A stretch of 64,000 bases of DNA. Origin: Flavobacterium sp. 245. Its GTDB lineage: Bacteria > Bacteroidota > Bacteroidia > Flavobacteriales > Flavobacteriaceae. Where the stretch lies: NCBI RefSeq assembly GCF_004362055.1, contig NZ_SNXB01000014.1, positions 1 through 64,000 of the forward strand. The letters are read 5' to 3'. Below, one piece after another: positions 18,004-27,014 of this stretch (its first letter is position 1; every line of letters starts with the position of its first letter). A program made the translations under genes and the position numbers. The notes under the pieces are model-generated. The model was given only the letters and a program-made list of their open reading frames with translations. It ran no database searches and was not told where the DNA came from.

Positions 18004-19443
18004 TTAAAAAAACCAAGTCGCCACAAAAATCGCTGTAATTACACAAATTAAATCCACCAAAAGCATTGTGCCTAGGGCATAACGAGTATTTTTAATATTA
18101 ACTGAACCAAAGTAAACGGCAATTACATAAAAAGTACTCTCGGCACTACATTGAAAAATACTGCTCAATCTTCCTGTTAGAGAATCAGCACCAAACGTAT
18201 TCATCGAATCAATCAAGAAACCTCTTGATCCAGCAGAACTAAAAGGGCGTAACATGGCTACAGGCAATGCATTCGTGATTTCTTGGCTTACACCTAAATT
18301 CGAAAATACAAATGCAATTCCGTCACTTATGATTTCAAATAAACCGCTGTTTCTAAACAAAGAAATGGCAACTAGCATTCCTAAAACATAAGGAAAAATG
18401 GTTACTCCCGTTTTAACTCCGTTGTTCGCGCCGACTACAAAAGTGTCAAAAACAGTTGTGTCAGCTTCTTTAAATTTTTTCTCATTAACAAAAGAAAAAA
18501 TCAACGTAAAAGCAATAATCGCAATTAATATTAATCCTGAAAGGTTAGAAGTAAAATAGTTTTTCCCAATTAAATCCAAATGATTCACGTACATCAGTAA
18601 GCCGACAATTGCAGCAATTAAAGTCATTAAACCAATAAGAAGGGATGCACTTTTAAAATTGATTTTTTGTTTGATTCCGACAATTAAGAAAGCCGCAATT
18701 GTACCAATAAATGAAGTTATAATACACGGCAGCATAACATCGGCTGGATTTGTTGCATTTGCAGCCGCGCGATATCCAATAATAGAAGTTGCAATTAAGG
18801 TTAAACCAGAAGCATGAAGGCACATAAACATAATCTGTGCATCACTTGCTTTGTCTTTATCGGGATTTATTTCCTGTAAACTTTCCATAGCTTTCAGTCC
18901 AAAAGGCGTTGCAGCCGAATCTAATCCTAAGAAATTAGCAGCAAAGTTTAGGGTCATATAGGATATTGAAGGGTGATTTTTTGGGATACTTGGAAATACT
19001 TTTACGAATACGGGACTCAAAACTTTAGCTAATTTTCCAGAAGCTCCAGAAACAATTAAAAGTTCCATTAAACCGCAGAAGAAAGCCAAGTAAGCAATAA
19101 GAGGCAGAATTATATCCAGTAAAGTAGTTTTACAAGTTGGCAATAAACCATCAGATTTTTGCAGACCACTGTAAATTTTTACCGTTTTGTTTTTGTAAAC
19201 ATAAGTTGTATCAGCATTTAGCGTATCGCGATTAATAATCATGGTTTGATCCTTCGCCGATTTAATGCTGTCTTTGATAAAAGCAGGAAGCTGTTCGATG
19301 TATTTTTCAGAAACTAAAATTGGGTCATCTTTTTTCCCATTCAATACAGAATCAATCGTGTATGTATTGGCAGTAAATAAACTGACTACAATGAAGAGAA
19401 TCGAAGAAATAAAAATCGCTAACCAAAATCTGCTTAAAACCAT
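18004..19443 (-). CDS. Nucleoside-recognition/Gate-domain membrane protein (SpmA-SpmB fusion)
   Basis: 479 residues with about ten hydrophobic segments. The N-terminal half has the SpmA-like region (LPLIAYLAFFCGLMELLIVSGASGKLAKVLSPVF, NFAANFLGLDSAATPFGLKAM). The C-terminal half has the SpmB-like region (VGANNGVKTGVTIFPYVLGMLVAISLFRNSG, LRPFSSAGSRGFLIDSM). In Bacillus these are two proteins of spore maturation; here they are one chain in a non-sporulating organism, so the sporulation name should not be carried over. Gate-domain proteins are membrane transporters or channels of mostly unknown substrate. A periplasmic loop of about 60 residues follows the first membrane helix. Confidence 0.85.
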   Translation of the reverse strand: MVLSRFWLAIFISSILFIVVSLFTANTYTIDSVLNGKKDDPILVSEKYIEQLPAFIKDSIKSAKDQTMIINRDTLNADTTYVYKNKTVKIYSGLQKSDGLLPTCKTTLLDIILPLIAYLAFFCGLMELLIVSGASGKLAKVLSPVFVKVFPSIPKNHPSISYMTLNFAANFLGLDSAATPFGLKAMESLQEINPDKDKASDAQIMFMCLHASGLTLIATSIIGYRAAANATNPADVMLPCIITSFIGTIAAFLIVGIKQKINFKSASLLIGLMTLIAAIVGLLMYVNHLDLIGKNYFTSNLSGLILIAIIAFTLIFSFVNEKKFKEADTTVFDTFVVGANNGVKTGVTIFPYVLGMLVAISLFRNSGLFEIISDGIAFVFSNLGVSQEITNALPVAMLRPFSSAGSRGFLIDSMNTFGADSLTGRLSSIFQCSAESTFYVIAVYFGSVNIKNTRYALGTMLLVDLICVITAIFVATWFF

Positions 19444-19552
19444 AATTATATTTTTTGTAAATGTAATTATTTAGCAATAAATCGCACAAAGATTTTAATA
19501 ATGAAAGCAGAAGTATTTATGTAAAAAGATAATCTTTCAGTAAAAATTCGAT

Positions 19553-20632
19553 TTATTCAATAATAATTTTGGTTTCGAGATATTGTTCAAAAGCTTTGAT
19601 GCCTTCAAACAGAATCGCTTTTTTATGATTTTCGGTTTCATTAAAAAATTGTGTTTCTATTTTGGCGTGGTCTTTTGCGATGGTTCTTTTCCAAGTTCCG
19701 ATGACTTTGCTGTTTTCAAGAATAACAGGTTTAAAAATGCCATTATTGGTAAACGCTTTCGATTGATGTTCAAGTAAAATAGAAGCTTCTCGAGTTTTAT
19801 ACGAAATCAAAATCTCATCAAATGCAGGGAGAAAATGCACGCTTTCGCGGAAGTGATTTTCAGTAGAAGAATCAGTTTTAAACCAATAAATTTGATTGTC
19901 AATTTCAATAGAATTCAATTGCAACTCAATTGCATTAATAGCTTTTTGGCAAATTGTTGGAGGAAAACCAGACCACCACGAAAAGTCAAGAAGTGAGGCA
20001 GGTCCGTGACTTACGAAATATTTGAGGGCTAATTTTGCGAGACCTTCTTCTTTGGTTAATTTTGTTTTTGGATTTGCAACTCGCTCTTCAAGTAAAGCAT
20101 ATGTGATTTGTTTTCCTTTCATTCTACCATTACAAACCAAACCATCCAATTCGGCATTCATCATAATGGCCGCACTTAAAAAATCGGCAGATGAAGTTTT
20201 TTTGATGCCGAGTTCCTGCATAATTTCATCGCGCGTCAAATGGTTATTTCCAGAAAGTAGTTTTTCGATTTTAAAATTTGTCTGATCGAGTTTTTTTGCA
20301 TCATAACCATATTTTTTGCCAGCTGAAGCTGTAAATCTTTTTACCTGAGGAGCCGATAGATCCAACATCCAATAAATATCATCAGCAGAAACAAAATGCC
20401 AGGTTGGTCGGAGAATATGAGTTCGGATGATTTGTGCAGCATTTATAGCTTCTTCAATGGTTGCCTCAGTAGCATAACATCGCGAACCAATTGCCCATTT
20501 GGCCATCGAATAGTCCTGGGCCTGCATGGCACCTAAATGCTTTACAATTTCCTGAGGGGAAATTGGACTTGTTTTATATAACTTTTGCGAAACAAGACGG
20601 TGATGAGAGATTTCAGAATAAATCATTTTCAA
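19553..20632 (-). CDS. AlkZ-like winged-helix DNA-binding protein
   Basis: 359 residues of the winged-helix family PF06224 (AlkZ/YcaQ-like). The N-terminus has LGAMQAQDYSMAKWAIGSR, which contains the conserved Q-x-Q/D pair that in AlkZ carries the catalytic glutamines, and then RTHILRPTWHFVSADDIYWML. Known members are DNA glycosylases that unhook interstrand crosslinks or act on alkylated bases. A repair role is inferred from the family. It stands in the same stretch as an exonuclease and the alkyltransferase Ogt, all on the minus strand, but with separate spacers. Confidence 0.85.
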   Translation of the reverse strand: MKMIYSEISHHRLVSQKLYKTSPISPQEIVKHLGAMQAQDYSMAKWAIGSRCYATEATIEEAINAAQIIRTHILRPTWHFVSADDIYWMLDLSAPQVKRFTASAGKKYGYDAKKLDQTNFKIEKLLSGNNHLTRDEIMQELGIKKTSSADFLSAAIMMNAELDGLVCNGRMKGKQITYALLEERVANPKTKLTKEEGLAKLALKYFVSHGPASLLDFSWWSGFPPTICQKAINAIELQLNSIEIDNQIYWFKTDSSTENHFRESVHFLPAFDEILISYKTREASILLEHQSKAFTNNGIFKPVILENSKVIGTWKRTIAKDHAKIETQFFNETENHKKAILFEGIKAFEQYLETKIIIE

Positions 20633-20667
20633 AACTTTTTATTAAACCAAATAAGTGATATTATGCC

Positions 20668-20720
20668 CATGACAAGGAACCTTAGCATCTTAGCAACTCA
20701 GAACCTTAGGATCTTAAAAA
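20668..20720. repeat. Quasi-periodic spacer sequence (CTTAGCATC words)
   Basis: AACCTTAGCATCTTAGCAAC is followed by TCAGAACCTTAGGATCTTA, recurring four to five times between two minus-strand genes. Confidence 0.6.
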
Positions 20721-20723
20721 GAA

Positions 20724-21437
20724 CTATACATGACTAATCTCTTCCTCAATCAACAAATCTTCTCTTCTTAAACGCAGAAAAATTTGTGCTACAGCAATCG
20801 TATCTTTTTCACAATACGTTACAATTCGGTCAATATCTTTTTCGACATAAAAAACATGCGCTACCTGACTTCCGTCGATATCTCCTTTTGGAGAAGGAAC
20901 TCCCAGAATTTTAGTTAGTAATTTTAAAGAGGTGAAATGCTTATAATCGCCAAATTTCCATAATTCTAAAGTATCTAAATGCGGAATTTCCCAAGGTTTT
21001 TTTCCGAATAAATTCAGTTTGTCCGGAATGGCAATTTGATTGATGATCATGCGTCGCGCAATAAACGGGATATCAAATTCTTTTGCATTATGTCCACATA
21101 AAAGATGCTGTGGCTGATTGAAATGATTATTCAAAAGATTATTAAAGTCTTTTAGAATCTTTTTTTCTTCTCCAAAGAAAGAAGTTACTCTAAAATTCCG
21201 AATATCGCCCTTGATCGTAAAATACCCAACAGAAATACAAATAATCTTTCCAAATTCAGCCCAAATTCCCGCACGATCATAAAATTCTTCCGGAGTAAAA
21301 TCATCTTTTCGCTGATATTGCGTTTTATGATCCCAAAGCGATTGCATTTCCGGGTCAAGCGAATTGAAGTTTTCTTCTTCTGGAACAGTTTCTATATCAA
21401 GAAAGAGAATGTTGTTGAGGTTTATTTTTTCAATCAT
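20724..21437 (-). CDS. 3'-5' exonuclease (DEDDy, PolB-exonuclease-like)
   Basis: 237 residues of RNase H-like exonuclease fold. ExoI is LFLDIETVPEE (D14 and E16), ExoII is CGHNAKEFDIPFIARRM, and ExoIII is VTYCEKDTIAVAQI, with the Y-x3-D spacing of the DEDDy class. The family is found as a stand-alone proofreading-type exonuclease in many bacteria. The cellular substrate is not known from sequence. Near the start the sequence is normal, and the stop is preceded by a word-like spacer. Confidence 0.88.
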   Translation of the reverse strand: MIEKINLNNILFLDIETVPEEENFNSLDPEMQSLWDHKTQYQRKDDFTPEEFYDRAGIWAEFGKIICISVGYFTIKGDIRNFRVTSFFGEEKKILKDFNNLLNNHFNQPQHLLCGHNAKEFDIPFIARRMIINQIAIPDKLNLFGKKPWEIPHLDTLELWKFGDYKHFTSLKLLTKILGVPSPKGDIDGSQVAHVFYVEKDIDRIVTYCEKDTIAVAQIFLRLRREDLLIEEEISHV

Positions 21438-21529
21438 TATTTAGACATCTTAGATGTTAGATTTTTAGACTTTTTTGAATTATAAAAGTACAAAAATTGA
21501 TTTTATATAAGAATTAACTTATTTTTATT

Positions 21530-22006
21530 TTAGAATAAACGCTGCTGTGTACTTGGGTTTTCATGTTCAAGTAACCATTTCTTGCGAGACAAACCTCCAG
21601 CGTAACCAGTTAAAGATCCATTTGTGCCAATAACCCGATGACAAGGAACAACAATCCAGAGTGGATTTTTCCCATTGGCAGATGCAACTGCGCGAATCGC
21701 TTTTACATCGCCAAGCTTTTTGGTTTGATCCATGTAGCTAATAGTTTTTCCGTACGGAATTTCTAATAAAGCTTTCCATACTTTTTGCTGAAATTCTGTG
21801 CCTTGTGGATTTAGTTTTAAATCAAAATCAGTTCGTTTTCCTTCGAAATATTCTTCAAGTTGTGAAACCGCCTCTTTTAAAACTGCCGGAATTTCTGTAG
21901 AAACTTCATTTGTACCAACATCAGAAACGGAAATTATTGCAATACCATTTTCGTCTCCAACTATTTTGGTGATTCCTAAAGGTGAATTAACGTAAACTGT
22001 TTCCAT
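21530..22006 (-). CDS. Methylated-DNA-protein-cysteine methyltransferase (Ogt/MGMT)
   Basis: 158 residues from the ATG at 22006 (METVYVNSPLG), which matches the usual Ogt N-terminus. An upstream in-frame TTG would lie beyond a good -7 box, so it is rejected. The active-site motif is IVVPCHRVIG, with the alkyl-accepting cysteine, preceded by the helix-turn-helix region KALLEIPYGKTISY and ASANGKNP. The protein removes O6-alkyl groups from guanine by suicidal transfer to the cysteine. Confidence 0.93.
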   Translation of the reverse strand: METVYVNSPLGITKIVGDENGIAIISVSDVGTNEVSTEIPAVLKEAVSQLEEYFEGKRTDFDLKLNPQGTEFQQKVWKALLEIPYGKTISYMDQTKKLGDVKAIRAVASANGKNPLWIVVPCHRVIGTNGSLTGYAGGLSRKKWLLEHENPSTQQRLF

Positions 22007-22025
22007 AGCTTTTTTGAATGAATCA

Positions 22026-22033
22026 CAAAGATA
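22026..22033 (-). promoter_or_regulatory. Putative -7 box for the alkyltransferase gene
   Basis: Minus strand TATCTTTG, an exact TAnnTTTG match 20 bases before the chosen start at 22006. It supports that start. Confidence 0.45.
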
Positions 22034-22105
22034 GTATGGTTTTGCAATCCCGATGGTTATTGGTCGCAAAGTTTGTTATAAATGATTTGAGTTTTGGCAT
22101 TGCTT

Positions 22106-23992
22106 CTACCAGCCACCTCCGCCACCTCCGCCACTGCCTCCGCCAGAACTACCTCCGCCAGAACTTGCACTCGAGCTTGTTGTGGATGTGGTATACGTAC
22201 GGTTGAAGTGAACTAATGTTTGATATGAAAAACCTGGTGAGCCGTCACCAGTTTTAATCCAATTGCTGGTGTAGTTTAAATTTTTTAAAGCGTCTATAAA
22301 TTTTAGATTCCATTCGTTATCAATGTCTAAAGCAAAAGCGTAGGGAAGATTTTCTTCGTAAACACTTATAGTATCGGCATTTTGTTGGACAGGATAATCT
22401 AATAGTTGTTGCTTGAATTTTTTAGTTTGAGATTTTGTTTTAATACCCAGTTTAGTGTATGCAGTAATTAAATTTAAATAAATTGTAAAACCAAAAATGA
22501 TCGCAAACAACACTAATGCATTTAAAGCGGAATAACTTCTATCCGTCGTATTGCCAAAGAGAAGGGTGTAACTTATAATTAGAGGAAAAATTAATATAAG
22601 TAGACAAGGAAATGCTATTGAAAATTGGAACTTTATAAATGCTTTAATAATTACTTTGATTAAAAATATGGAAAGTATTAAAAATGTAAAACCAAATATA
22701 GCTCCCCAAAAAATCATCCCTTTTGCAAAATAGCAATAGCCAAGCATGGTTGAGATTGTAATTACAAAACCAAGCAGAATTTGTTTTGTATTGATTCGGA
22801 AATAATCTTTAATGTTGTATTGGCTTACAAGAGATTTTTCGAGCTCTGTTTCTGCGTCACTAAAAATTTTGTATGTTTCTTTATCAATTGCTAAAGTGTC
22901 GTTTGCCTCAAATAAAAATTCGAAAACGGCATTTTCCTCAGGGCTTAAACGACTTGTATTTGTTCCTTTTTTTAGGAAATATTGAAAATCATCAGCCCAA
23001 TTTTGTTTTCCGTTGCCAGTAATCTCTATTGCGCCTTTAACGGAAAGGCTAATTATAGAAACGAGAAGCGTTTTTGTGTTCGAATATCTTTCTTTGATAT
23101 ATCTTAAAGAGGAAGCTGAATAAAGGTTTTTTAAATTTACTGACTCATTACTTTCAATTGAAGGCAATGGATCTTTCCCATATTTTTTCCAGGTGAAATA
23201 ATAGAATACAAAGCAAATGAATATCGCAGACAGTGCCAATGCAATTTTTTCGAAAGATAAAAATTCTTCTAATTTGTAATGAGGCTGAAAAAATGGCTGA
23301 TGAACAATTCCTTTTGGAAATCCAACTGCAACTGTAAATCCTTCTTCAGTTTTTAAATCTTTTGAAGTAAAATAAACTGAATTACCATTGATCTTTGCAT
23401 TGCAATCACTTTTTTTCGACCCTAAAGGTCCTGTATAACAATGACTTTGAAGGACTGTTGCTCCTTTTGGCAAAGTAACTTTTGCTGAAATATTGTCAAT
23501 GTCAAAAAGCCAATAATTACCGGTAACATTCCAATACACTTCATCAAGATTGGGATAAGAATGTATTTGGGCTTCAATTTCATACGTTAATCTATAAGTA
23601 TAGGTGCCTTCTGGTAAATACAAATCTTTATGGCCTATAAAAATAGTGAAGTTTTCAAGATTTGATTTGACATGAAATGGCTCTTTTACTCCATTTTTTG
23701 AAACATCTAAGACCGTATAAAAATTATTAAAAGACACTTTCGATGAATTATTCGTCAACGGAAGTTCTCTAAAAATGCCATGCTCTATTTCTAAACCTGC
23801 AGCATAAACTTTAATTGTTTCGGTAACAACAATATTCCCATTTTCTTTAACAACAATATCAGAATGAAATTGTTTTATCTTTTCAGTTCGTTCCTGTTCG
23901 GCCGCATGAATGGAGTCAGTTTGAGCGTTACCTTGAAAAAAAGAAAGCAGGAAAATACTAGTGTAAAATAGAAACTTTATTTGTTTTGTCAT
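22106..23992 (-). CDS. DUF2207-family membrane protein
   Basis: 628 residues. A signal peptide (ending GNA-Q) precedes an extracytoplasmic DUF2207 domain (about 40-210: DIVVKENGNIVVTETIKVYAAGLEIEHGIFRELP, TYTYRLTYEIEAQI, VYWNVTGNYW). A membrane helix (about 236-258) and a cluster of helices (about 405-510) surround a cytoplasmic part. The tail is a Gly/Ser run ending GGGGGGGW, encoded by a CCACCTCCG-type repeat at 22106-22160, a common ending in this family. Function is unknown. Confidence 0.88.
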   Translation of the reverse strand: MTKQIKFLFYTSIFLLSFFQGNAQTDSIHAAEQERTEKIKQFHSDIVVKENGNIVVTETIKVYAAGLEIEHGIFRELPLTNNSSKVSFNNFYTVLDVSKNGVKEPFHVKSNLENFTIFIGHKDLYLPEGTYTYRLTYEIEAQIHSYPNLDEVYWNVTGNYWLFDIDNISAKVTLPKGATVLQSHCYTGPLGSKKSDCNAKINGNSVYFTSKDLKTEEGFTVAVGFPKGIVHQPFFQPHYKLEEFLSFEKIALALSAIFICFVFYYFTWKKYGKDPLPSIESNESVNLKNLYSASSLRYIKERYSNTKTLLVSIISLSVKGAIEITGNGKQNWADDFQYFLKKGTNTSRLSPEENAVFEFLFEANDTLAIDKETYKIFSDAETELEKSLVSQYNIKDYFRINTKQILLGFVITISTMLGYCYFAKGMIFWGAIFGFTFLILSIFLIKVIIKAFIKFQFSIAFPCLLILIFPLIISYTLLFGNTTDRSYSALNALVLFAIIFGFTIYLNLITAYTKLGIKTKSQTKKFKQQLLDYPVQQNADTISVYEENLPYAFALDIDNEWNLKFIDALKNLNYTSNWIKTGDGSPGFSYQTLVHFNRTYTTSTTSSSASSGGGSSGGGSGGGGGGGW

Positions 23993-24113
23993 AAAACCTA
24001 CTGTTTTTGGGAACTGAAAAGTAGTGATTTTTTATTTTAACCACAATTAGTTTAAGTTTTAAACTTAACCAAAAAACAAGCTGATTTATTTGATGTAATA
24101 GTACTTATTTGCT

Positions 24114-24947
24114 TTAATAATTCGATAATTCAAATTCATAATTTAAAACATTCTCAATTTTTCCGCTCGAAATAATCTTTTTAATATTCGATTTTTGAGA
24201 ATTGAATTTAGGCAAAACTAGATTTTGTTCTTTTGCTTTTTGAGTATAATAATCTTCTCTTGATGGATGAAAAGGTGCAACGGCATTGAAAACTTCATTC
24301 CATTTTGATTGATTAATGATTTCTTCAATGATTCCAATACAATCATTTTGATGAATTAAATTAATTGGCGCATTAGGATTTTCGAGGTTTTCTTTTCCTG
24401 CCAAAAATTTGACAGGATGACGATCTTCACCAATCAATCCGCCAAAACGCAGAATTGTAGTTTCGAAGTTTTGGTTTTTCTGTAGAATTGATTCTGCTAA
24501 AAGCAATTGTTTACCGCTTTCCGTTTCCGGATTTGGGTTCGTTTCTTCTGTAATTAAATCATTTTGATCTCCATAAACAGAAGTTGAACTCACAAAAAGC
24601 ACTTTTTTGATAGTTGATTTTTCTATAAACGGAATTAGATTTTCGATTTTCTCCACGAAGACTTTTCGGGATGTATCTGTATTTGCTCGTAATTTAGGCG
24701 GAATATCAATAATTAGAATTTCACTTTCGGCTAAAAAATCATTTATGGTTTCAGAAACACTTTCACTTTCAAGCGTGTCTTCGACTCTGCTAAGAATGAC
24801 AAGAAATGGATTTATTCCGTTGTCTTTCAAAATAGAAAGTTTATTTTCAGAAGTTGTAGATCCGTTGACCGAATTCCCTTTTTCGATTAATTTTTTCGCC
24901 AAAGGCAAACCCAGCCAGCCACAGCCTAAAATACTTATTTTTTTCAT
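24114..24947 (-). CDS. NAD(P)-binding epimerase/dehydrogenase-like protein (YeeZ type)
   Basis: 277 residues with an N-terminal Rossmann motif GCGWLGLPLAKKL (residues 8-20), and the SDR-like Ser/Tyr site in VSSTSVYGDQND. LRFGGLIGEDRHPVKFLAGK and INLIHQNDCIGIIEEII match the extended SDR family close to YeeZ. A redox or epimerase role on an unknown substrate is inferred. Confidence 0.82.
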   Translation of the reverse strand: MKKISILGCGWLGLPLAKKLIEKGNSVNGSTTSENKLSILKDNGINPFLVILSRVEDTLESESVSETINDFLAESEILIIDIPPKLRANTDTSRKVFVEKIENLIPFIEKSTIKKVLFVSSTSVYGDQNDLITEETNPNPETESGKQLLLAESILQKNQNFETTILRFGGLIGEDRHPVKFLAGKENLENPNAPINLIHQNDCIGIIEEIINQSKWNEVFNAVAPFHPSREDYYTQKAKEQNLVLPKFNSQKSNIKKIISSGKIENVLNYEFELSNY

Positions 24948-24956
24948 TGTTTTTTA

Positions 24957-25080
24957 ATAGGTGCAAAGGTTCAGAGGCTCAAAGGTACAAAGGTTTTACT
25001 ATGCTAAAGTCTTAAAATAAAAACTTAATAAAGCTTTTTCTTTGCGACTCTGCGACTTTGCGAGAGCTAAATTGCTTTTT
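24957..25080. repeat. Quasi-periodic spacer sequence (CAAAGGTTC / CTTTGCGACTCTGCG words)
   Basis: Starts with GCAAAGGTTCAGAGGCTC and AAAGGTACAAAGG, and ends with CTTTGCGACTCTGCGACTTT before the GNAT stop. No stable terminator and no convincing ORF are present. Confidence 0.55.
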
Positions 25081-25090
25081 CTTAAATAGC

Positions 25091-25540
25091 TTACAAATCC
25101 AGAAAAAAGCAAATTTTGTCTTTTCCTTTTGCGCCAATTCGGTTGTAGAATTTTATGGCTCTTTCGTTGAATTGAGGTGTTCGCCACTGCATGTTGACGC
25201 AGTTTTTGGCTTTTCCGATTTCTTTTAATTGGTTGATTAAAACTTCTCCAATGCCATAATTTCTGGCTTCTTCTTCCAAAAACAAACAATCCATATAAAT
25301 AAAATCGCCGGCACTCCAGGTGGAGTAATTGAAATTATAAGAAGCGTAACCTACAATGTCATTTTCAGTGGCAACAACCAAACAAAATAATTTCGGATTT
25401 TCACTGAATAAGGCGTCTTTTAAACCTTCTTCTTTTCCCGTCTGATCATAATCGGCTTTTTCAAATTCGGTATGTTTTTGGCATAAAATGACCAATTTTG
25501 GTAAATCGGCTATTTCGCAGTTTCTTATTGTATATTCCAT
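25091..25540 (-). CDS. GNAT-family N-acetyltransferase
   Basis: 149 residues from the ATG at 25540 (MEYTIRNCEIADLPKL), a standard GNAT start; a longer open frame upstream overlaps the LysR gene and looks unlike the family. The acetyl-CoA region is DCLFLEEEARNYGIGEVLINQL (V/I-x-x-x-x-R-x-x-G-I-G pattern), followed by WRTPQFNERAIKFYNRIGA, close to diamine acetyltransferase-like members. It overlaps the end of the regulator gene by 16 bases, so the two are probably translated together. Confidence 0.88.
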   Translation of the reverse strand: MEYTIRNCEIADLPKLVILCQKHTEFEKADYDQTGKEEGLKDALFSENPKLFCLVVATENDIVGYASYNFNYSTWSAGDFIYMDCLFLEEEARNYGIGEVLINQLKEIGKAKNCVNMQWRTPQFNERAIKFYNRIGAKGKDKICFFLDL

Positions 25541-26427
25541 TGCAGGTTGATTTCGGTTTGTAAAAAGGTTATAAAATGATGAAAATAGGCGGGATATTCC
25601 TGATTGTCTCTTATGGCGATAAAATGCTTTCTTTTTAAGCCGTTTTTTCCAATTTTGATGGCTTTGATCGGATTGTTCTTTAAATGGGGTAATAAAGCCC
25701 ATTTTGCCATCGACATGACGCCCATATCAGCTTTTACCATTTCGAGGGAAGCTTCGGTCAAAGGCAAAGCTGTAATCTTCTTCGGAGTCACTTTGGCTGG
25801 TGCCAAAATAAACTGATGAATCGTAACGGTTTCCATCGGAAGGGAATGAATCAAAAGATGTTCGTTGATAAAATCTTCCGCAACAACGTACTTTTTATTC
25901 GCCCAGACATGGTTTTCAGAAACCGCCATGACAACCTCATCCTGAAAAAGTTCCAGATATTTAATGTTATTGTCATTGATCTGATCACTAATAATCGCAA
26001 TATCGATTGTGTTGTCTAATAATTTTTGAAGAGGAATATGCGTGGCTTCGGTTACAATTTTCAAATCTACATTCGGATAAAGTAAATGAAATTGTTTCAT
26101 TACCGATGGAAGCCAGTGATAACTTGAGAAACACTCTGTGCTAATTCGGATTTCGCCATATTCTCCGAAAACCATTTGCTTGATTTGCGTTTGGGTCTGC
26201 GAAAGTTTATCCAGAATTTCATTAGCAAGCTCGTAGATTTTCTCTCCGGCTTTTGTCAAAACTAATTTTTTGTTTGTTCTCAGAAAAATGGCAGTTCCCA
26301 ATTGATACTCAGCTTCCTTAAGCTGATGACTCAAGGCCGATTGTGTCAGATGAAGTTTGTCTATCGCTTTCGTGATGCTTCCTTCTTCGACAATTGCTTT
26401 TATCAATCTTAAGTGACGTATTTCCAT
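25525..26427 (-). CDS. LysR-type regulator, MetR-like
   Basis: 300 residues from the ATG at 26427 (MEIRHLRLIKAIVEEGSITKA), the family's usual start; an in-frame ATG at 26478 would add 17 residues. The winged helix-turn-helix contains LTQSALSHQLKEAEYQLG, and the effector domain has STECFSSYHWLPSVMKQF, close to MetR of E. coli, which senses homocysteine. MetR identity is inferred from resemblance by eye. Divergent from the rhodanese gene at 26573 and overlapping the GNAT gene, it may control both. Confidence 0.85.
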   Translation of the reverse strand: MEIRHLRLIKAIVEEGSITKAIDKLHLTQSALSHQLKEAEYQLGTAIFLRTNKKLVLTKAGEKIYELANEILDKLSQTQTQIKQMVFGEYGEIRISTECFSSYHWLPSVMKQFHLLYPNVDLKIVTEATHIPLQKLLDNTIDIAIISDQINDNNIKYLELFQDEVVMAVSENHVWANKKYVVAEDFINEHLLIHSLPMETVTIHQFILAPAKVTPKKITALPLTEASLEMVKADMGVMSMAKWALLPHLKNNPIKAIKIGKNGLKRKHFIAIRDNQEYPAYFHHFITFLQTEINLQWNIQ

Positions 26428-26536
26428 TTTTTTTGAGAATTTATACAAAGAAACAAAATTTTCGAACGGCTTTTTCATGAAAAAAAGTAATCAACTTGAT
26501 GAATTCTTTTCGTTTTTATGGTATATAATGTTCTTC

Positions 26537-26544
26537 TACTTTTG
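26537..26544 (+). promoter_or_regulatory. Putative -7 box for the rhodanese gene
   Basis: TACTTTTG, an exact TAnnTTTG match, 28 bases before the ATG at 26573 in the LysR/rhodanese divergent region. Confidence 0.45.
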
Positions 26545-26572
26545 AAAAAACAAAATCATAAAAACTAAAAAA

Positions 26573-26968
26573 ATGGAAGCACAAATTAAACATTATGAAA
26601 ACAAATTGGCCTTTGAAATGGATCCTTCCGATTTGTTTGATGCCTTGAATAAAGGAGAAAAAGTTGTTGTTGTCGACGCACGAAAAGCTTTTGGATTTGA
26701 AGCAGAACATATTCCGACCGCCATTAATATTCCGCATCGCGAAATGACGGCTGAAAGTACACAACATTTAGATAAAGACGTTTTGTACGTGACGTATTGC
26801 GACGGAATTGGTTGCAACGCTTCGACAAGAGGCGCTTTGAATATGGCAAAACTAGGCTTTAAAGTAAAAGAATTAATTGGCGGAATAGAGTGGTGGAAGT
26901 TTGACGGATATGCCACCGAAGGTACAAACGGTATAAAAGCAGGACTGAAAATAGAATGTGCCTGCTAA
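26573..26968 (+). CDS. Rhodanese-like domain protein
   Basis: 131 residues, one rhodanese domain. VVVVDARKAFGFEAEHIPTAINIPH is the conserved N-terminal part, and the active-site loop is TYCDGIGCNAST with two cysteines. It may transfer sulfane sulfur. The divergent MetR-like regulator suggests a link to sulfur amino-acid metabolism (inference). A strong terminator follows. Confidence 0.9.
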   Translation: MEAQIKHYENKLAFEMDPSDLFDALNKGEKVVVVDARKAFGFEAEHIPTAINIPHREMTAESTQHLDKDVLYVTYCDGIGCNASTRGALNMAKLGFKVKELIGGIEWWKFDGYATEGTNGIKAGLKIECAC

Positions 26969-26971
26969 AAG

Positions 26972-27004
26972 ACAAAGGCCAACTTTACTAAAGTTGGCCT
27001 TTGT
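26972..27004. terminator. Bidirectional terminator
   Basis: A perfect 15-bp inverted repeat with a 3-base loop (ACAAAGGCCAACTTT-ACT-complement) between the rhodanese and M28 peptidase genes, which converge. Confidence 0.92.
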
Positions 27005-27014
27005 TTTATTTTAT

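Noticed and set aside
24999-25289. 96-residue Arg/Lys-rich minus-strand ORF
   Set aside because: It overlaps the GNAT gene out of frame and its tail is translated word-type spacer.
25541-25702. N-terminal extension of the GNAT protein
   Set aside because: It lies within the LysR coding region in another frame; the family start is the ATG at 25540.
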